64,000 bases of DNA from Rhodonellum sp041748555 (GCA_041748555.1 JBGTDA010000131.1:27532-91531); one strand, 5' to 3'; shown: positions 26,937 through 36,769, numbered from the stretch's first letter. Made by a program: numbers and translations. The notes: a model not told the origin generated them from the letters alone.

Positions 26937-28186
26937 AACTGATCAATACGTTTACTATTTGGTACCTTGGAATTTCGGCAATTGTACTTTTGCTGGGTGG
27001 AATCCTTATTTTTCAAAAACTGGAATCCGAGATAGATTTTGAGCAGGGAAAGGAATTGGAACGTCAGCTGGACAATTATGCCCAAATTCTGGAAAAAGGC
27101 AAACCTGAACGCCTGAAGAAAAAGGACCGGTTAGAAATTGCGGAATTGCCACCGGAATCTCCTCTATTGCCATTTAATGTGCGGGATACTTTGGCTTGGC
27201 ATGATCAGCTGGAGCAGATGGAAAGACAGTTGAAAGCAAGCCGCTCCTACCTGATCGACGGAAAGCATTACTATCTTTCGACCTATAATATCGTGATTGA
27301 AACAAGCGACATTACCGAGACGGTTGTGCAAACCATGATCGCCATTTTTATCCTGCTGCTGATTTTTATTGCCATTACAGGTAGGATGATTTCCAAAAAA
27401 ATACTTTCTCCATTTCATCATAGTCTGGAGAAAATCAAAGGCTTCTCATTTAAAGAAAACAAACCTTTGGCTTTTGCTCCGACCAACACCGAGGAATTCA
27501 TCAAGCTAAATGACTTCCTTCACAAGATGTCCATTCAGCTGTTGAAGGATTATCGTGTGATGAAGGAATTTTCGGAGAATCTTTCCCATGAAATCCAAAC
27601 TCCTGTTGCAGTGGTAAGAGGAAAACTGGAATTGTTGATGGATACTCCTATTGATGACAAACAAGCCAATCTAATAGCATCTGCCTACGGAGCAAATGAA
27701 AAAATCACCAGAATAGTAGGTTCTTTGGCTGTCTTGGCAAGATTGGAAAATCAGGAGTTCTCATTTGCGGAAGAAATAAACCTTTCTGCAATTGTGTGCC
27801 AAGCTACCCGAGACTTTGAGGATTTGGTTGTGATGAAAAATATTTCTCTGGAAAGTGAAATTCAGCCGGATGTATTCATTAATATTCATCCCCATATGGC
27901 CGAAATACTTTTGCAGAATTTATTGACCAATGCCATCAAGCATAACCAAAGAGACGGATCTATTTTTATCAAACTTGATCCGAAAACCCTTGAAATTGTA
28001 AATACTGGCAATCAGCCTGATCATGATGTCAATGAATTTTTTGAGCGTTTTAAAAAAGGAAACAGCAATGATGATTCTATCGGATTAGGTTTATCCATTA
28101 TTAAACAAATCTGCATTGTCAACGGTTTTGAAATCAGTTATTCTTATCAGGCTCCTTTCCACAGCGTCAGAATTTCTTTCAGATAA
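26933..28186 (+). CDS. Membrane sensor histidine kinase
   Basis: A 417-residue kinase with transmembrane helices at about 8-28 and 131-150. They enclose a roughly 100-residue periplasmic sensor rich in charged residues. The HisKA domain has the phospho-acceptor H219 in SENLSHEIQTPVAV. The HATPase domain has the N box (LLQNLLTNAIKHNQ), a G1-like IVNTGNQPD and the G2 box SIGLGLSIIKQI. The downstream receptor gene begins 64 bp after it. Confidence 0.93.
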   Translation: MKLINTFTIWYLGISAIVLLLGGILIFQKLESEIDFEQGKELERQLDNYAQILEKGKPERLKKKDRLEIAELPPESPLLPFNVRDTLAWHDQLEQMERQLKASRSYLIDGKHYYLSTYNIVIETSDITETVVQTMIAIFILLLIFIAITGRMISKKILSPFHHSLEKIKGFSFKENKPLAFAPTNTEEFIKLNDFLHKMSIQLLKDYRVMKEFSENLSHEIQTPVAVVRGKLELLMDTPIDDKQANLIASAYGANEKITRIVGSLAVLARLENQEFSFAEEINLSAIVCQATRDFEDLVVMKNISLESEIQPDVFINIHPHMAEILLQNLLTNAIKHNQRDGSIFIKLDPKTLEIVNTGNQPDHDVNEFFERFKKGNSNDDSIGLGLSIIKQICIVNGFEISYSYQAPFHSVRISFR

Positions 28187-28250
28187 CATCGACTTCAAAA
28201 TTGGTACAAATTGTAACACTATTTTTGTATCAAAGCTAAACCAAACCGAC

Positions 28251-30596
28251 ATGAAACCTCCATATTTTCATAGATTGACTTTATTTTTAGTCACTTTTCT
28301 TCTGACTGTCATCATCAGCCAGGCGCAAACATCAGAATTTTCCATTAAAGGTAAGGTTCTCGACGGAGATTCGGGACAACCTGTACCTTTTGCACAAGTG
28401 GCTCTTTTTGCTCTTGGTGAGGAATCTCCCGAACATTTTACAGACACCGATGTGAATGGGGATTTCACACTGAAAGCCAACAAAGGAAAATATGATCTTA
28501 GGTTCTTCGTTTTGGGATACTCCAAAACACAACAATCAGTAGATATCAACGGAAACCTTAATCTGGGCGAGGTAGAAATGATCAGTGAAAACCAGAACCT
28601 TGAAGAAGTGGTTGTCCAATCCACTAAAGTGCCCATCCGTGCTGATGTGGAAGGAATTACGATCAATCCTGAACAAAACCTTTCCAACTTAGGCGGAACG
28701 CTTCTGGACATTCTCAGAAACACACCATCAATAAGCGTCTCGGATGATGGAACCATTTCATTAAGGGGAAGTTCAGGTACGAATATTCTGATCAACGGAA
28801 GAAATTCATCCCTAACCCAAAACCTGGATCAGCTTCCTGCAAGTGCGGTGGAGCAAATCAAGATCATCAACAATCCAAATGCTAGATTTGACGCTGAGGC
28901 AGAGGGTGGGGTTATTGATATTATTCTGAAAAGAGGAGATGATCTCGGAACCAATGGCGGGGCGGAGTTTACCTACGGCACCAGAGGAAGGATGAATACG
29001 GGGTTGAGATTCAACCACAGAACCTTAAATTATAATGTCTATGCAGGGTATAATTTAAGAAGATGGAGAAATGTAGGCGAAAGAAGAACGGTGCGGGAAA
29101 TCTTCGAAGACCAGGAAACCCTGACTCAAAACACTGATACAGAAAGTGAGAATATTGGCCATACTTTTAATTATGGCGGGGAATATTTTTTCGGTAAAAA
29201 CATTATCAGCTATGAAGGTGTATTCGCCACCAGCGACGACAGTCAGACCAATACCTTGTTTTCTGAATTGAATGATAATACTACAGGAGATTTAATCCTT
29301 GATTATGTCAGGAGAAACAACGAAACGGAAGCGGATGATGGACTGGACAACGCAATTATCTATGAGAGAACTTTTGATAATCCTGATCAATCCTTCAGGT
29401 TTACGGCCAGTAACTCCTACCGAAACCAATACAAGATCCAAAATATTGACATTTTCAGAAATACACTTAATCCGATCCCTGAAAACCTGAACGGCCAGGA
29501 ACAGGCATTCACAGATGAAAAAAGGTATATATCGGTTTTTCAAGCCGATTATATTCACCCCTTAACCAAAACTTCAAAATTCGAAACAGGATTGAAATCC
29601 AATATCAGAAAGTTTGACAACGATTATATCTATTCCAGATTTGAGGAAACAGCCCAGGATTTTGTGGAAGACCCCGCCGTGAGCAACCGGTTTGTTTATA
29701 AAGACCAGATTCACGCTGCATATTTCCTCTATTCCAAAAGTTCCCCGAAATTTGATTACACAATCGGAGTAAGAGGAGAATACACTTTTGTAGATACTTA
29801 TTTGGCAAATACAAATGAAGCCAATACCCAAAGTTATTTTAACTTTTTCCCAAGCTTTCAATCCCTTTATAAATTCAATGAAGAGCATGGGCTAAAGTTG
29901 ACCTACAGCAGAAGAATTGACCGTCCAACATCTTGGAGGCTAAATCCTTTCCCTGATATCACGGATTCATTAAATGTGAGAAGAGGAAATCCGAATCTGC
30001 AACCGGAGATGATCCACTCCCTTGAATTCGGTCACTTGGCCAATTTCGAAAAATCCAGCTTCACCACCAACCTGTTTTATAGACATGTTTCCGGACAATT
30101 GGATTTCATTACCACCATTGAAGACGGCATCTCCTATTCACAACCGGATAACCTGAATACAGCTGAATCTTATGGACTGGAATTTATAGGTATGAGTGAG
30201 ATTGCTCCCTGGTGGACGTTGAGTGGTGGATTGACTTTATTCCAAATCAGGGTTGATGGCTCCAACATTGGGGAGGAATTTGTTAACAGCGGTTTTGCCT
30301 GGAATACAAAGGTGACCAGTGATTTCAAACTTCCTCTGGACTTTAATTTCCAGCTGGTCGGAAATTATGAATCCGCAGAAATTGAAGCGCAGGGAAGAGA
30401 CCTTTCCCAGTACTCCATAGATGCCAGTATTCAAAGAAGTTTCTTCAATAATAAAGGAAACCTTTCTGTCAGCCTTAGGGATGTGTTCGATACCAGAAGA
30501 TGGGCAGGTAACAGCCTGACGAATAGTTTTGCGCAGGATTTTTATGCAAAAAGGGAAACCCGGATTCTGATCATGAGTGCCAGGTATAGCTTCTAG
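28251..30596 (+). CDS. TonB-receptor-like outer membrane beta-barrel protein with CarboxypepD_reg domain
   Basis: A 781-residue protein with a signal peptide (MKPPYFHRLTLFLVTFLLTV, cleaved near SQAQ). A carboxypeptidase-regulatory-like domain covers about 30-110 (SIKGKVLDGDSGQPVPFAQV) and a plug-like region about 130-230 (GGTLLDILRNTPSISVSDDG). A large barrel of the OMP_b-brl_3 type, with YSRRIDRPTSWRLNPF, runs to the end and closes on an aromatic residue (ARYSF). The start at 28251 gives the signal peptide; the frame is also open upstream inside the kinase gene. A possible promoter has TATTTTTG at 28220-28227. It is probably regulated by the adjacent two-component pair. The ligand is unknown. 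Confidence 0.86.
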   Translation: MKPPYFHRLTLFLVTFLLTVIISQAQTSEFSIKGKVLDGDSGQPVPFAQVALFALGEESPEHFTDTDVNGDFTLKANKGKYDLRFFVLGYSKTQQSVDINGNLNLGEVEMISENQNLEEVVVQSTKVPIRADVEGITINPEQNLSNLGGTLLDILRNTPSISVSDDGTISLRGSSGTNILINGRNSSLTQNLDQLPASAVEQIKIINNPNARFDAEAEGGVIDIILKRGDDLGTNGGAEFTYGTRGRMNTGLRFNHRTLNYNVYAGYNLRRWRNVGERRTVREIFEDQETLTQNTDTESENIGHTFNYGGEYFFGKNIISYEGVFATSDDSQTNTLFSELNDNTTGDLILDYVRRNNETEADDGLDNAIIYERTFDNPDQSFRFTASNSYRNQYKIQNIDIFRNTLNPIPENLNGQEQAFTDEKRYISVFQADYIHPLTKTSKFETGLKSNIRKFDNDYIYSRFEETAQDFVEDPAVSNRFVYKDQIHAAYFLYSKSSPKFDYTIGVRGEYTFVDTYLANTNEANTQSYFNFFPSFQSLYKFNEEHGLKLTYSRRIDRPTSWRLNPFPDITDSLNVRRGNPNLQPEMIHSLEFGHLANFEKSSFTTNLFYRHVSGQLDFITTIEDGISYSQPDNLNTAESYGLEFIGMSEIAPWWTLSGGLTLFQIRVDGSNIGEEFVNSGFAWNTKVTSDFKLPLDFNFQLVGNYESAEIEAQGRDLSQYSIDASIQRSFFNNKGNLSVSLRDVFDTRRWAGNSLTNSFAQDFYAKRETRILIMSARYSF

Positions 30597-30623
30597 AAAT
30601 TGTTGACCACAATAAAATCTGAT

Positions 30624-32210
30624 CTATTTTTTATCCAGAAGATACCAGCCCATCGGATCCACCAGGATCTGGGTATCACTTAGGATGGTGACAGGTTTTT
30701 TGGACAACACGATTCTCTCCGAGCCTTTTGAAGTGAAGATCTCAACAGGCATTTCAAAATCAATATTGGGAAGACTTACCGCATAGCGGTTCTTCCTTTT
30801 TTTGTTGATTTTCACTTTGGGAACCCTGACAGATTTGAGATAAAGATCGAAAAATCCCTGAAGGTCTTTTCCTGAGTAATTTTGAACAAAAGAGGTAAAG
30901 TCTGAAGTTTCTACCTGATTTTCATATATAAATCGCTCATCTGAGGCAAAATCTTTTAACATAGGAAAAAATATTACATCTCCAAGATAATATCTCAAGG
31001 AGTGAATGATAAAAGCACCTTTGGTATAAATTTCCGGATGGTAGGCATTGTCCGAAACCGTGTTCCGGGGTGAAACAACAGGTCGGGCATGTTCTATTTG
31101 TTTGCGGACTGAGTTAACATTTTCGTGATAGGCTTCCTTGCCTCCATGTTCGAGAAAAAACAGCCAATCACCATAAGTGGTAAGCCCTTCATGTATCCAA
31201 AAATCGGCCCAGTCTTTTACAGAAACTTTATTGCCGAACCATTCGTGACCCAATTCATGGTGCAATAACCAATCATACTGAACATCCCCAATCAGCACAA
31301 ACTGAAAATTATTGCCGTAGGCATTGATTGTCTGATGCTCCATACCCAGATAGGGTGTTTCCACTACTGCAATTTTGTCATTGGGAAAAGGAAAAGGCCC
31401 AAAATACCTTTCGTGCGTTTTGGCAGAAGTTTCCAGTACCTGCAGCAAGGCCTTTGCTTTGTCGCGGTTTTCCTGAAGTACATAGACCACCATCGGGATT
31501 TCTTCACCGCCGGTGCTTTCAAAAATCTTTGCCTCCTGATGAAACACCCCAAGGGTAAAGTTGATGTTATAGTTATTGATCGGATATTGAGTGGTCCAGT
31601 GATAGGTGAATTTGTCGTCCTTTTCCAATGTATCGATCAACCTGCCGTTGGAGGCAATAAAATAGGGTTTGGGTGCGGTAAGGATCAGATCCACACCATT
31701 TGTAGGTTCGCTGGATGGATGGTCCAAACAGGGCATGAAGATTTTGGCACCTTCATTCTGTGAGGACAAGCCCATCCAATGGTTGTCAAGCTGATCTTTT
31801 TCCCAAGTAAAACCCCCTGTCCAAGGAGGTCTGATGGCCAATGGAGTCTTGCCGCTATAAAAAATCTCCGCCTCTGTACAGGTGCAATCCCCGGGGAAAA
31901 TATCCAGTGTATCGCCAAAATGGCGAAATTCCACCTCTTCTCCATCCATGATGACTTTCTCTACCCGGTATTCCTGAATAAGGTTTAGTCTCAGTGTATC
32001 CAGTTTTTCTTCGGCATGAAAAGTCACCTTGTTTTTGCCGGCAATTCTTTGGCTATCGGGCATGATCTCCAGCTCAAGCTGATAATGCAGCACTTCAAAT
32101 TTGGCTTGCAAAGGATCTATTTGTCCTCCCCAGGTCCAGTTTTTTGGGGTTTGGGAGAATGAACTGAAAGAGATCAGCAGGTATAAAAAAAGAATCTTAG
32201 TGGTTTTCAT
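30624..32210 (-). CDS. M1 family aminopeptidase-like metallopeptidase
   Basis: A 528-residue secreted or periplasmic zinc peptidase with a signal peptide (MKTTKILFLYLLISFSSFSQ). The exopeptidase motif appears as GMEHQ, and the zinc site is H318-E-L-G-H322 with E341 18 residues on (HExxH-x18-E). A catalytic tyrosine region lies near YTKGAFIIHSLRYYLG. The protein is shorter than classical aminopeptidase N and lacks the C-terminal HEAT domain, as in many Bacteroidota members. The start at 32210 is chosen for its signal peptide. The hepT-like gene ends 20 bp upstream of it. Confidence 0.88.
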   Translation of the reverse strand: MKTTKILFLYLLISFSSFSQTPKNWTWGGQIDPLQAKFEVLHYQLELEIMPDSQRIAGKNKVTFHAEEKLDTLRLNLIQEYRVEKVIMDGEEVEFRHFGDTLDIFPGDCTCTEAEIFYSGKTPLAIRPPWTGGFTWEKDQLDNHWMGLSSQNEGAKIFMPCLDHPSSEPTNGVDLILTAPKPYFIASNGRLIDTLEKDDKFTYHWTTQYPINNYNINFTLGVFHQEAKIFESTGGEEIPMVVYVLQENRDKAKALLQVLETSAKTHERYFGPFPFPNDKIAVVETPYLGMEHQTINAYGNNFQFVLIGDVQYDWLLHHELGHEWFGNKVSVKDWADFWIHEGLTTYGDWLFFLEHGGKEAYHENVNSVRKQIEHARPVVSPRNTVSDNAYHPEIYTKGAFIIHSLRYYLGDVIFFPMLKDFASDERFIYENQVETSDFTSFVQNYSGKDLQGFFDLYLKSVRVPKVKINKKRKNRYAVSLPNIDFEMPVEIFTSKGSERIVLSKKPVTILSDTQILVDPMGWYLLDKK

Positions 32211-32229
32211 TATTTTCAATATACCCGTT

Positions 32230-32580
32230 TTATTTAATATTTGGGAATTCATTTTCGATGATACGGCTCACTAGCGCTTTCAATTGGTCCAAGTCTTCCG
32301 AAGCCGCATATATTCTGGTCATTTTTATTTTATGATACTCATGGGCTATGAAGTTTCTAAAGGATTTCGGAATATTCCAAGGGTAGGGATATGGTTCCAA
32401 AAAGCAGCTTTCAATACTTTTTATAGCTTCACCTATGATCAAAAACTGGTAAAGAACAGCACTTTGAATCAGCGTATTTTCAATAAATTCCTGTTCCTCC
32501 ATATCACCCATAAAGCTTTTAATACTATCGATTGCCAGGAGGACATGTTCAAGTCTTTCTTTTGTGGTAGGTTTAGCCAT
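32230..32580 (-). CDS. HepT-like HEPN family toxin (DUF86)
   Basis: A 116-residue all-helical protein with the HEPN ribonuclease motif R75-x4-H80-x-Y82 (RNFIAHEY), the catalytic and AMPylation-target motif of HepT toxins in HepT/MntA pairs. The start overlaps the 3' end of the antitoxin-like gene by eight bases, giving translational coupling with the nucleotidyltransferase first. By analogy with the Shewanella HepT/MntA system, this protein would be an RNase held inactive by AMPylation of the Tyr. Toxicity here is untested. Confidence 0.85.
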   Translation of the reverse strand: MAKPTTKERLEHVLLAIDSIKSFMGDMEEQEFIENTLIQSAVLYQFLIIGEAIKSIESCFLEPYPYPWNIPKSFRNFIAHEYHKIKMTRIYAASEDLDQLKALVSRIIENEFPNIK

Positions 32581-33166
32581 AAATCTGGATTAGGTCCTTT
32601 TGCACATTGTCTATCATATATTCGCGAAGCGTGTCTTGTTCAACGAAGTCAATCTTTCTATTCAGTGCCTCAATAAGTTGTTCTCTGATACCAAGCTGAT
32701 CGAAAATACTGAATTTGACATCTTCATTTACTTGGAACAATATATCGATGTCACTGTCAGGTTTATCGTCTCCTCTCGCAAATGAACCAAAAATCCACCC
32801 TTTTTTTATCCTTGGATCCTTATCAAGAATTTCGGTGATTATTTTGATGATGCCTTTTCGGTCTATTTTTTCAAAAACCCGGTAGACCACTTCCTCTTCC
32901 GCTACATTTAAGGCTTCCTGAGCAAGTTCATCTTTCTCTCCCAATTCATAAACTATTTTGTCAGCCATCCATGGGATCAAAAACTCTGAAGCAGGAATAT
33001 CAAAAAACTTGGCCAAACGGATGACCTGCTCTCGGGACAGTTTGCGCAACCCTCTTTCCACTTTACTGATCATGGCCTGATCTATATTCAGGGCCACCGC
33101 CACAGTTCTCAAAGGCAAATCTTTTTCCTGTCTAAGATTTCTCAGTTTTTCCCCCAACCTGTTCAT
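32573..33166 (-). CDS. HTH-fused MNT-type nucleotidyltransferase, MntA-like antitoxin
   Basis: A 197-residue fusion. Residues 4-60 form an XRE-like helix-turn-helix (LPLRTVAVALNIDQAMISKV). Residues 61-100 are a linker helix region with WMADKIVYELGEKDE. Residues 118-197 are a minimal nucleotidyltransferase with GSFARGDDKPDSDIDIL (127-143; catalytic D139 and D141). The start at 33166 is chosen because it begins the HTH domain and lies just after a dyad operator; the frame is open for 43 more codons without similarity. Its first 100 residues match the separate HTH protein at 57949-58290 along their length. It should both neutralise HepT and repress its own promoter. The fusion is intact. Confidence 0.85.
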   Translation of the reverse strand: MNRLGEKLRNLRQEKDLPLRTVAVALNIDQAMISKVERGLRKLSREQVIRLAKFFDIPASEFLIPWMADKIVYELGEKDELAQEALNVAEEEVVYRVFEKIDRKGIIKIITEILDKDPRIKKGWIFGSFARGDDKPDSDIDILFQVNEDVKFSIFDQLGIREQLIEALNRKIDFVEQDTLREYMIDNVQKDLIQIYG

Positions 33167-33181
33167 GATGTTAAAACTAAA

Positions 33182-33200
33182 TTTGACCAATTTAGTCAAA
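33182..33200 (-). promoter_or_regulatory. Dyad operator upstream of the HTH-MNT gene
   Basis: In gene orientation the site reads TTTGACTAAATTGGTCAAA, a near-perfect TTTGAC-N7-GTCAAA inverted repeat ending 15 bases before the ATG. CATTTTTG, one mismatch from a TAnnTTTG -7 box, overlaps its first half. Almost the same sequence occurs at 57904-57922 before the homologous HTH gene. Repressor binding is inferred. Confidence 0.65.
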
Positions 33201-33593
33201 AATGGGTGATCGTGCAAAGGTTGGAAAGAGATGAGTCCTGAGATGGGAGATTTGAGATTTGAAATAAAACCTTTTAATTCAGAGCCGGATTTCAACTCAG
33301 ATTGCTGCTTTTTGTCCTAAAAAGAGAAGGCACTTATAGTTAACATTCTTATTATTCAGTGATTTACAAATTGTAATTTACATTTTGTAAATTAAGACCT
33401 TTAATTTTTAAGTTTAAGCACTTTTTAGGATAATCAGCTTTTTCATTAATCCATAAAATCCACTTCTTTTTCCCTTTTTGTAAAAGTTTATATTTTGAAG
33501 CAGGCAGCTTTCCAACTGAATCAATATTGCATTGTATCTGTAATTCTGTTTTGAATATATCCTGCCAATCATCAAAGCTTTGAGAATTAAATC
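33201..33593. other. AT-rich gap between gcvP terminator and the HTH-MNT gene
   Basis: No gene is supported here. A minus-strand frame runs across it, but it also runs through the gcvP terminator hairpin and has no recognisable family. A 9-bp inverted repeat, ATTTACAAA (33362-33370) with TTTGTAAAT (33384-33392), is the only notable structure and could be a regulatory dyad. Confidence 0.5.
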
Positions 33594-33625
33594 CTAAAAA
33601 AAGCCTCAGAGAAATATCTGAGGCT
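33594..33625 (-). terminator. Intrinsic terminator of gcvP
   Basis: AGCCTCAGA (33602-33610) and TCTGAGGCT (33617-33625) form a perfect nine-base stem with a six-base loop. On the minus strand seven T residues follow (33595-33601). It lies about 50 bp past the gcvP stop. Confidence 0.85.
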
Positions 33626-33673
33626 AATAATTTAAATTTCATTTTTGTACCTAGTTCTTGGATGAATTCACCG

Positions 33674-36571
33674 TCAAACAGTTTCCTCTGCTTCCGCAAA
33701 CTCTTCAACCGGAATACAGCTGCACATCAAATTCCTGTCTCCGTAAGCGGAGTCGATTCTTCTTACAGAAGGCCAAAATTTATTGTTTTTGACAAAAGCT
33801 AATGGATAAACAGCTTTTTCCCTGGAATATGGGAATTCCCAATGATCGCTCAAAGCAAGGGCGGCGGTATGCGGCGCATTCTTAAATACGTTGTTTTCTT
33901 TTTCGGCTTTGCCGTTTTCTATTTCTCTGATTTCTTCTCTGATACTGATCATCGCATCACAGAACCGGTCCAATTCAGCAAGATTCTCTGATTCCGTAGG
34001 CTCGATCATCAAAGTTCCCGCTACGGGAAAAGAAACCGTAGGAGCATGAAAACCATAATCCATCAGCCGCTTGGCAATGTCTTCCACTTCGACACCGAAT
34101 TCTTTGAAACCCCTGCAATCCAAAATCATTTCATGGGCCGCTCTTCCATGCGTTCCTGTATACAGAATCGGGAAATGTTCCTCCAACCGGGATTTGATGT
34201 AATTGGCATTGAGGATTGCGATTTTAGTAGCATTTGTCAATCCTTCCCCGCCCATCATGGCGATATAGGCATAAGAAATCGGCAAAATGCTTGCGCTTCC
34301 AAACGGAGCTGCGGATATGGCAGTTATCGCATGGGTACCGCCTGTTTTTACCAAAGGATTGCCGGGAAGGAAAGGTGCCAGGTGTTCGGCCACGCAAATC
34401 GGGCCCATACCCGGTCCACCGCCTCCATGGGGAATGCAGAAGGTTTTGTGCAGATTTAGGTGACAGACGTCAGCACCGATTCTACCCGGGCTGGTCAAAC
34501 CAACCTGGGCATTCATATTTGCCCCATCCATATAAACCTGTCCGCCTTGGCCATGGATAATCTGACAGATTTCCTGAATCGCCTCTTCAAAAACGCCATG
34601 TGTTGAAGGATATGTTACCAGCAAAGAGGCTAAGTTATCTTTATGTTCAAGGGCTTTTGCTCTGAGGTCTTCTACATCAATATTACCTTTTTCATCACAC
34701 TTCACCAGGACCACTTTCATTCCGGCCATTACCGCTGAGGCAGGATTGGTGCCATGGGCGGAGGTAGGTATCAAGGCAATATTTCTATGATGATCACCTC
34801 TACTCTGATGATAAGCTCTGATGACCATCAATCCGGCATATTCACCCTGTGCCCCGGAATTGGGCTGGAGAGAAGTATCTGCAAATCCCGTTATTTCGGT
34901 CAGCCAGTTTCTTAGATCCTGAAACATCTCATAATATCCGGCAGCCTGATCCTGAGGTGCATAAGGATGAAGCTGTCCGAATTCCGGCCAGGTCACGGGA
35001 ATCATCTCTGAAGTTGCGTTTAGTTTCATGGTACATGAACCAAGGGAAATCATGGAATGGACCAAGGAAAGATCCTTGTTTTCCAATCTCTTGATGTATC
35101 TCAACATTTCATGTTCGGAATGAAACTGATTGAAAACAGGATGGCTTAAAAATTCGGATTTTCTTGCCAATGCCTCCGGTAAATTGATTTCCAAACCATC
35201 AACAAAATCACTTAGCTCCACATGTTTCTTATGGTTGGTGGATTTGTAGAAAACGGATATTACTTCCTCCACATCCTGAATTGTCTTTACCTCATCGAAA
35301 GAAAGTAAAATAGCTCCTTCTTCATACCTGAAATTCAACTCAGCAGAAATGGCAAATGCCTGTATTTTGGATTGTTGTACTTCATCCACTTTTATTTTGA
35401 TGGTATCGAAGTAGGTTTTGTTGAGCTGATGAAAACCCAATATTTCCAGTGCTTTTTCGGTAAGCTGCGCCAATCCATGGACTTTAGTCGCAATTTCTTT
35501 CAATCCTTTTGGACCATGATATACGGCATACATTCCCGCCATTACTCCCAGAAGTACCTGGGAAGTACAGATATTGGAAGTAGCTTTCTCCCTTTTGATA
35601 TGCTGCTCCCGGGTCTGAAGCGCCATTCTGTAGGCATTGTTTCCGTCTTTATCCACAGAAACGCCGATAATCCTTCCTGGAACTTGCCTTTTGAAAGTTT
35701 CTTTTGTTGCAAAAAATGCAGCATGCGGGCCGCCGAATCCCATCGGCACGCCGAATCGTTGTGTGGTACCTACCACGACATCTGCACCCACTTCTCCAGG
35801 AGGAGTCAGTAGTGTCAAACTTAAAAGATCAGTTGCAAAGCAGGAAAGCACATTGTTTTCCTTTGCGGTGGCGACCAGATCTGAAAAATCAATCGCCTCT
35901 CCATCCGCATTCGGATATTGTAGCATGATGCCAAAAAGCCCGGGATCGGATAAATCCAAAGCGGACAAAGGTCCCACTACCAGATCAATGCCAACCGGAA
36001 TTGATCTTGTCAGAAGTAAATCCTTGGTTTGGGTAAAAACCTTTTCATCAACAAAGTATTTGTTTGCACCCTTTTTATCTTTCGGTTTGGAAGCAAACAA
36101 CATGGTCATGGCCTCTGCTGCAGAAGTGGCTTCATCCAGCAAAGATGCATTGGCTAGTTCCATCCCGGTCAGATCCAAAACGGTTGTCTGAAAGTTGATC
36201 AAAGCTTCCAGTCTTCCTTGGGCAATTTCAGCCTGATATGGGGTGTAGGCCGTATACCATCCGGGATTTTCCATGATGTTCCTGAGGATCACTCCAGGAA
36301 CTATTGTATCATAGTATCCCAACCCGATAAAAGATTTGAAGATTTTGTTTTTGGCAGCAAGCTTTTTGAAATCCCTGAGAAATATTGCTTCGGATGTTGC
36401 TTGTGGCAAATCAAGAGATTTTTCCAATTGGATGGATTTTGGAATTGTCTCGTCTATCAGCTCTTCCAAAGAACCTGCACCAATCTTTTTTAACATATAT
36501 TCCACCTCGGAACCTGAAGGCCCGTTGTGTCTGTTCTCGAACTTAGTAGTCGGATTGAGGTTGATTTTCAT
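33674..36571 (-). CDS. gcvP: Glycine dehydrogenase (aminomethyl-transferring), P protein
   Basis: A 965-residue full-length homodimeric-type P protein of the glycine cleavage system, which decarboxylates glycine with PLP and passes the aminomethyl group to the H protein. The N-terminal RHNGPSG start, the GVPMGFGGPHAAFFA segment in the first half and the PLP-lysine region HLNLHKTFCIPHGGGGPGMG in the second half are all intact. The start at 36571 (ATG) is favoured; a TTG two codons earlier is in frame. The gcvT and gcvH genes are not in the window. A hairpin terminator follows. Confidence 0.95.
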   Translation of the reverse strand: MKINLNPTTKFENRHNGPSGSEVEYMLKKIGAGSLEELIDETIPKSIQLEKSLDLPQATSEAIFLRDFKKLAAKNKIFKSFIGLGYYDTIVPGVILRNIMENPGWYTAYTPYQAEIAQGRLEALINFQTTVLDLTGMELANASLLDEATSAAEAMTMLFASKPKDKKGANKYFVDEKVFTQTKDLLLTRSIPVGIDLVVGPLSALDLSDPGLFGIMLQYPNADGEAIDFSDLVATAKENNVLSCFATDLLSLTLLTPPGEVGADVVVGTTQRFGVPMGFGGPHAAFFATKETFKRQVPGRIIGVSVDKDGNNAYRMALQTREQHIKREKATSNICTSQVLLGVMAGMYAVYHGPKGLKEIATKVHGLAQLTEKALEILGFHQLNKTYFDTIKIKVDEVQQSKIQAFAISAELNFRYEEGAILLSFDEVKTIQDVEEVISVFYKSTNHKKHVELSDFVDGLEINLPEALARKSEFLSHPVFNQFHSEHEMLRYIKRLENKDLSLVHSMISLGSCTMKLNATSEMIPVTWPEFGQLHPYAPQDQAAGYYEMFQDLRNWLTEITGFADTSLQPNSGAQGEYAGLMVIRAYHQSRGDHHRNIALIPTSAHGTNPASAVMAGMKVVLVKCDEKGNIDVEDLRAKALEHKDNLASLLVTYPSTHGVFEEAIQEICQIIHGQGGQVYMDGANMNAQVGLTSPGRIGADVCHLNLHKTFCIPHGGGGPGMGPICVAEHLAPFLPGNPLVKTGGTHAITAISAAPFGSASILPISYAYIAMMGGEGLTNATKIAILNANYIKSRLEEHFPILYTGTHGRAAHEMILDCRGFKEFGVEVEDIAKRLMDYGFHAPTVSFPVAGTLMIEPTESENLAELDRFCDAMISIREEIREIENGKAEKENNVFKNAPHTAALALSDHWEFPYSREKAVYPLAFVKNNKFWPSVRRIDSAYGDRNLMCSCIPVEEFAEAEETV

Positions 36572-36769
36572 TATCAATGGTTTGAATGTGATTTGGGTTA
36601 TATCCGCATTGGTATTTGTCAGTGCAAAGGTATTAATTATTGAATGATAATAATTTTAATACCCTAACAAATATACCTCTACAACTCTCAAAATGATAAA
36701 CGGTTTCATTCCGGTGAAAATAATATATATGTTTAAGCCCTTAAATGTGACAACCCCTAAATATAACTT

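Noticed and set aside
33364..33708. Minus-strand frame of up to 114 codons after gcvP
   Set aside because: It runs through the gcvP terminator hairpin (33594-33625) and overlaps the gcvP 3' end; its best Met lies just before the hairpin and no family is recognisable.
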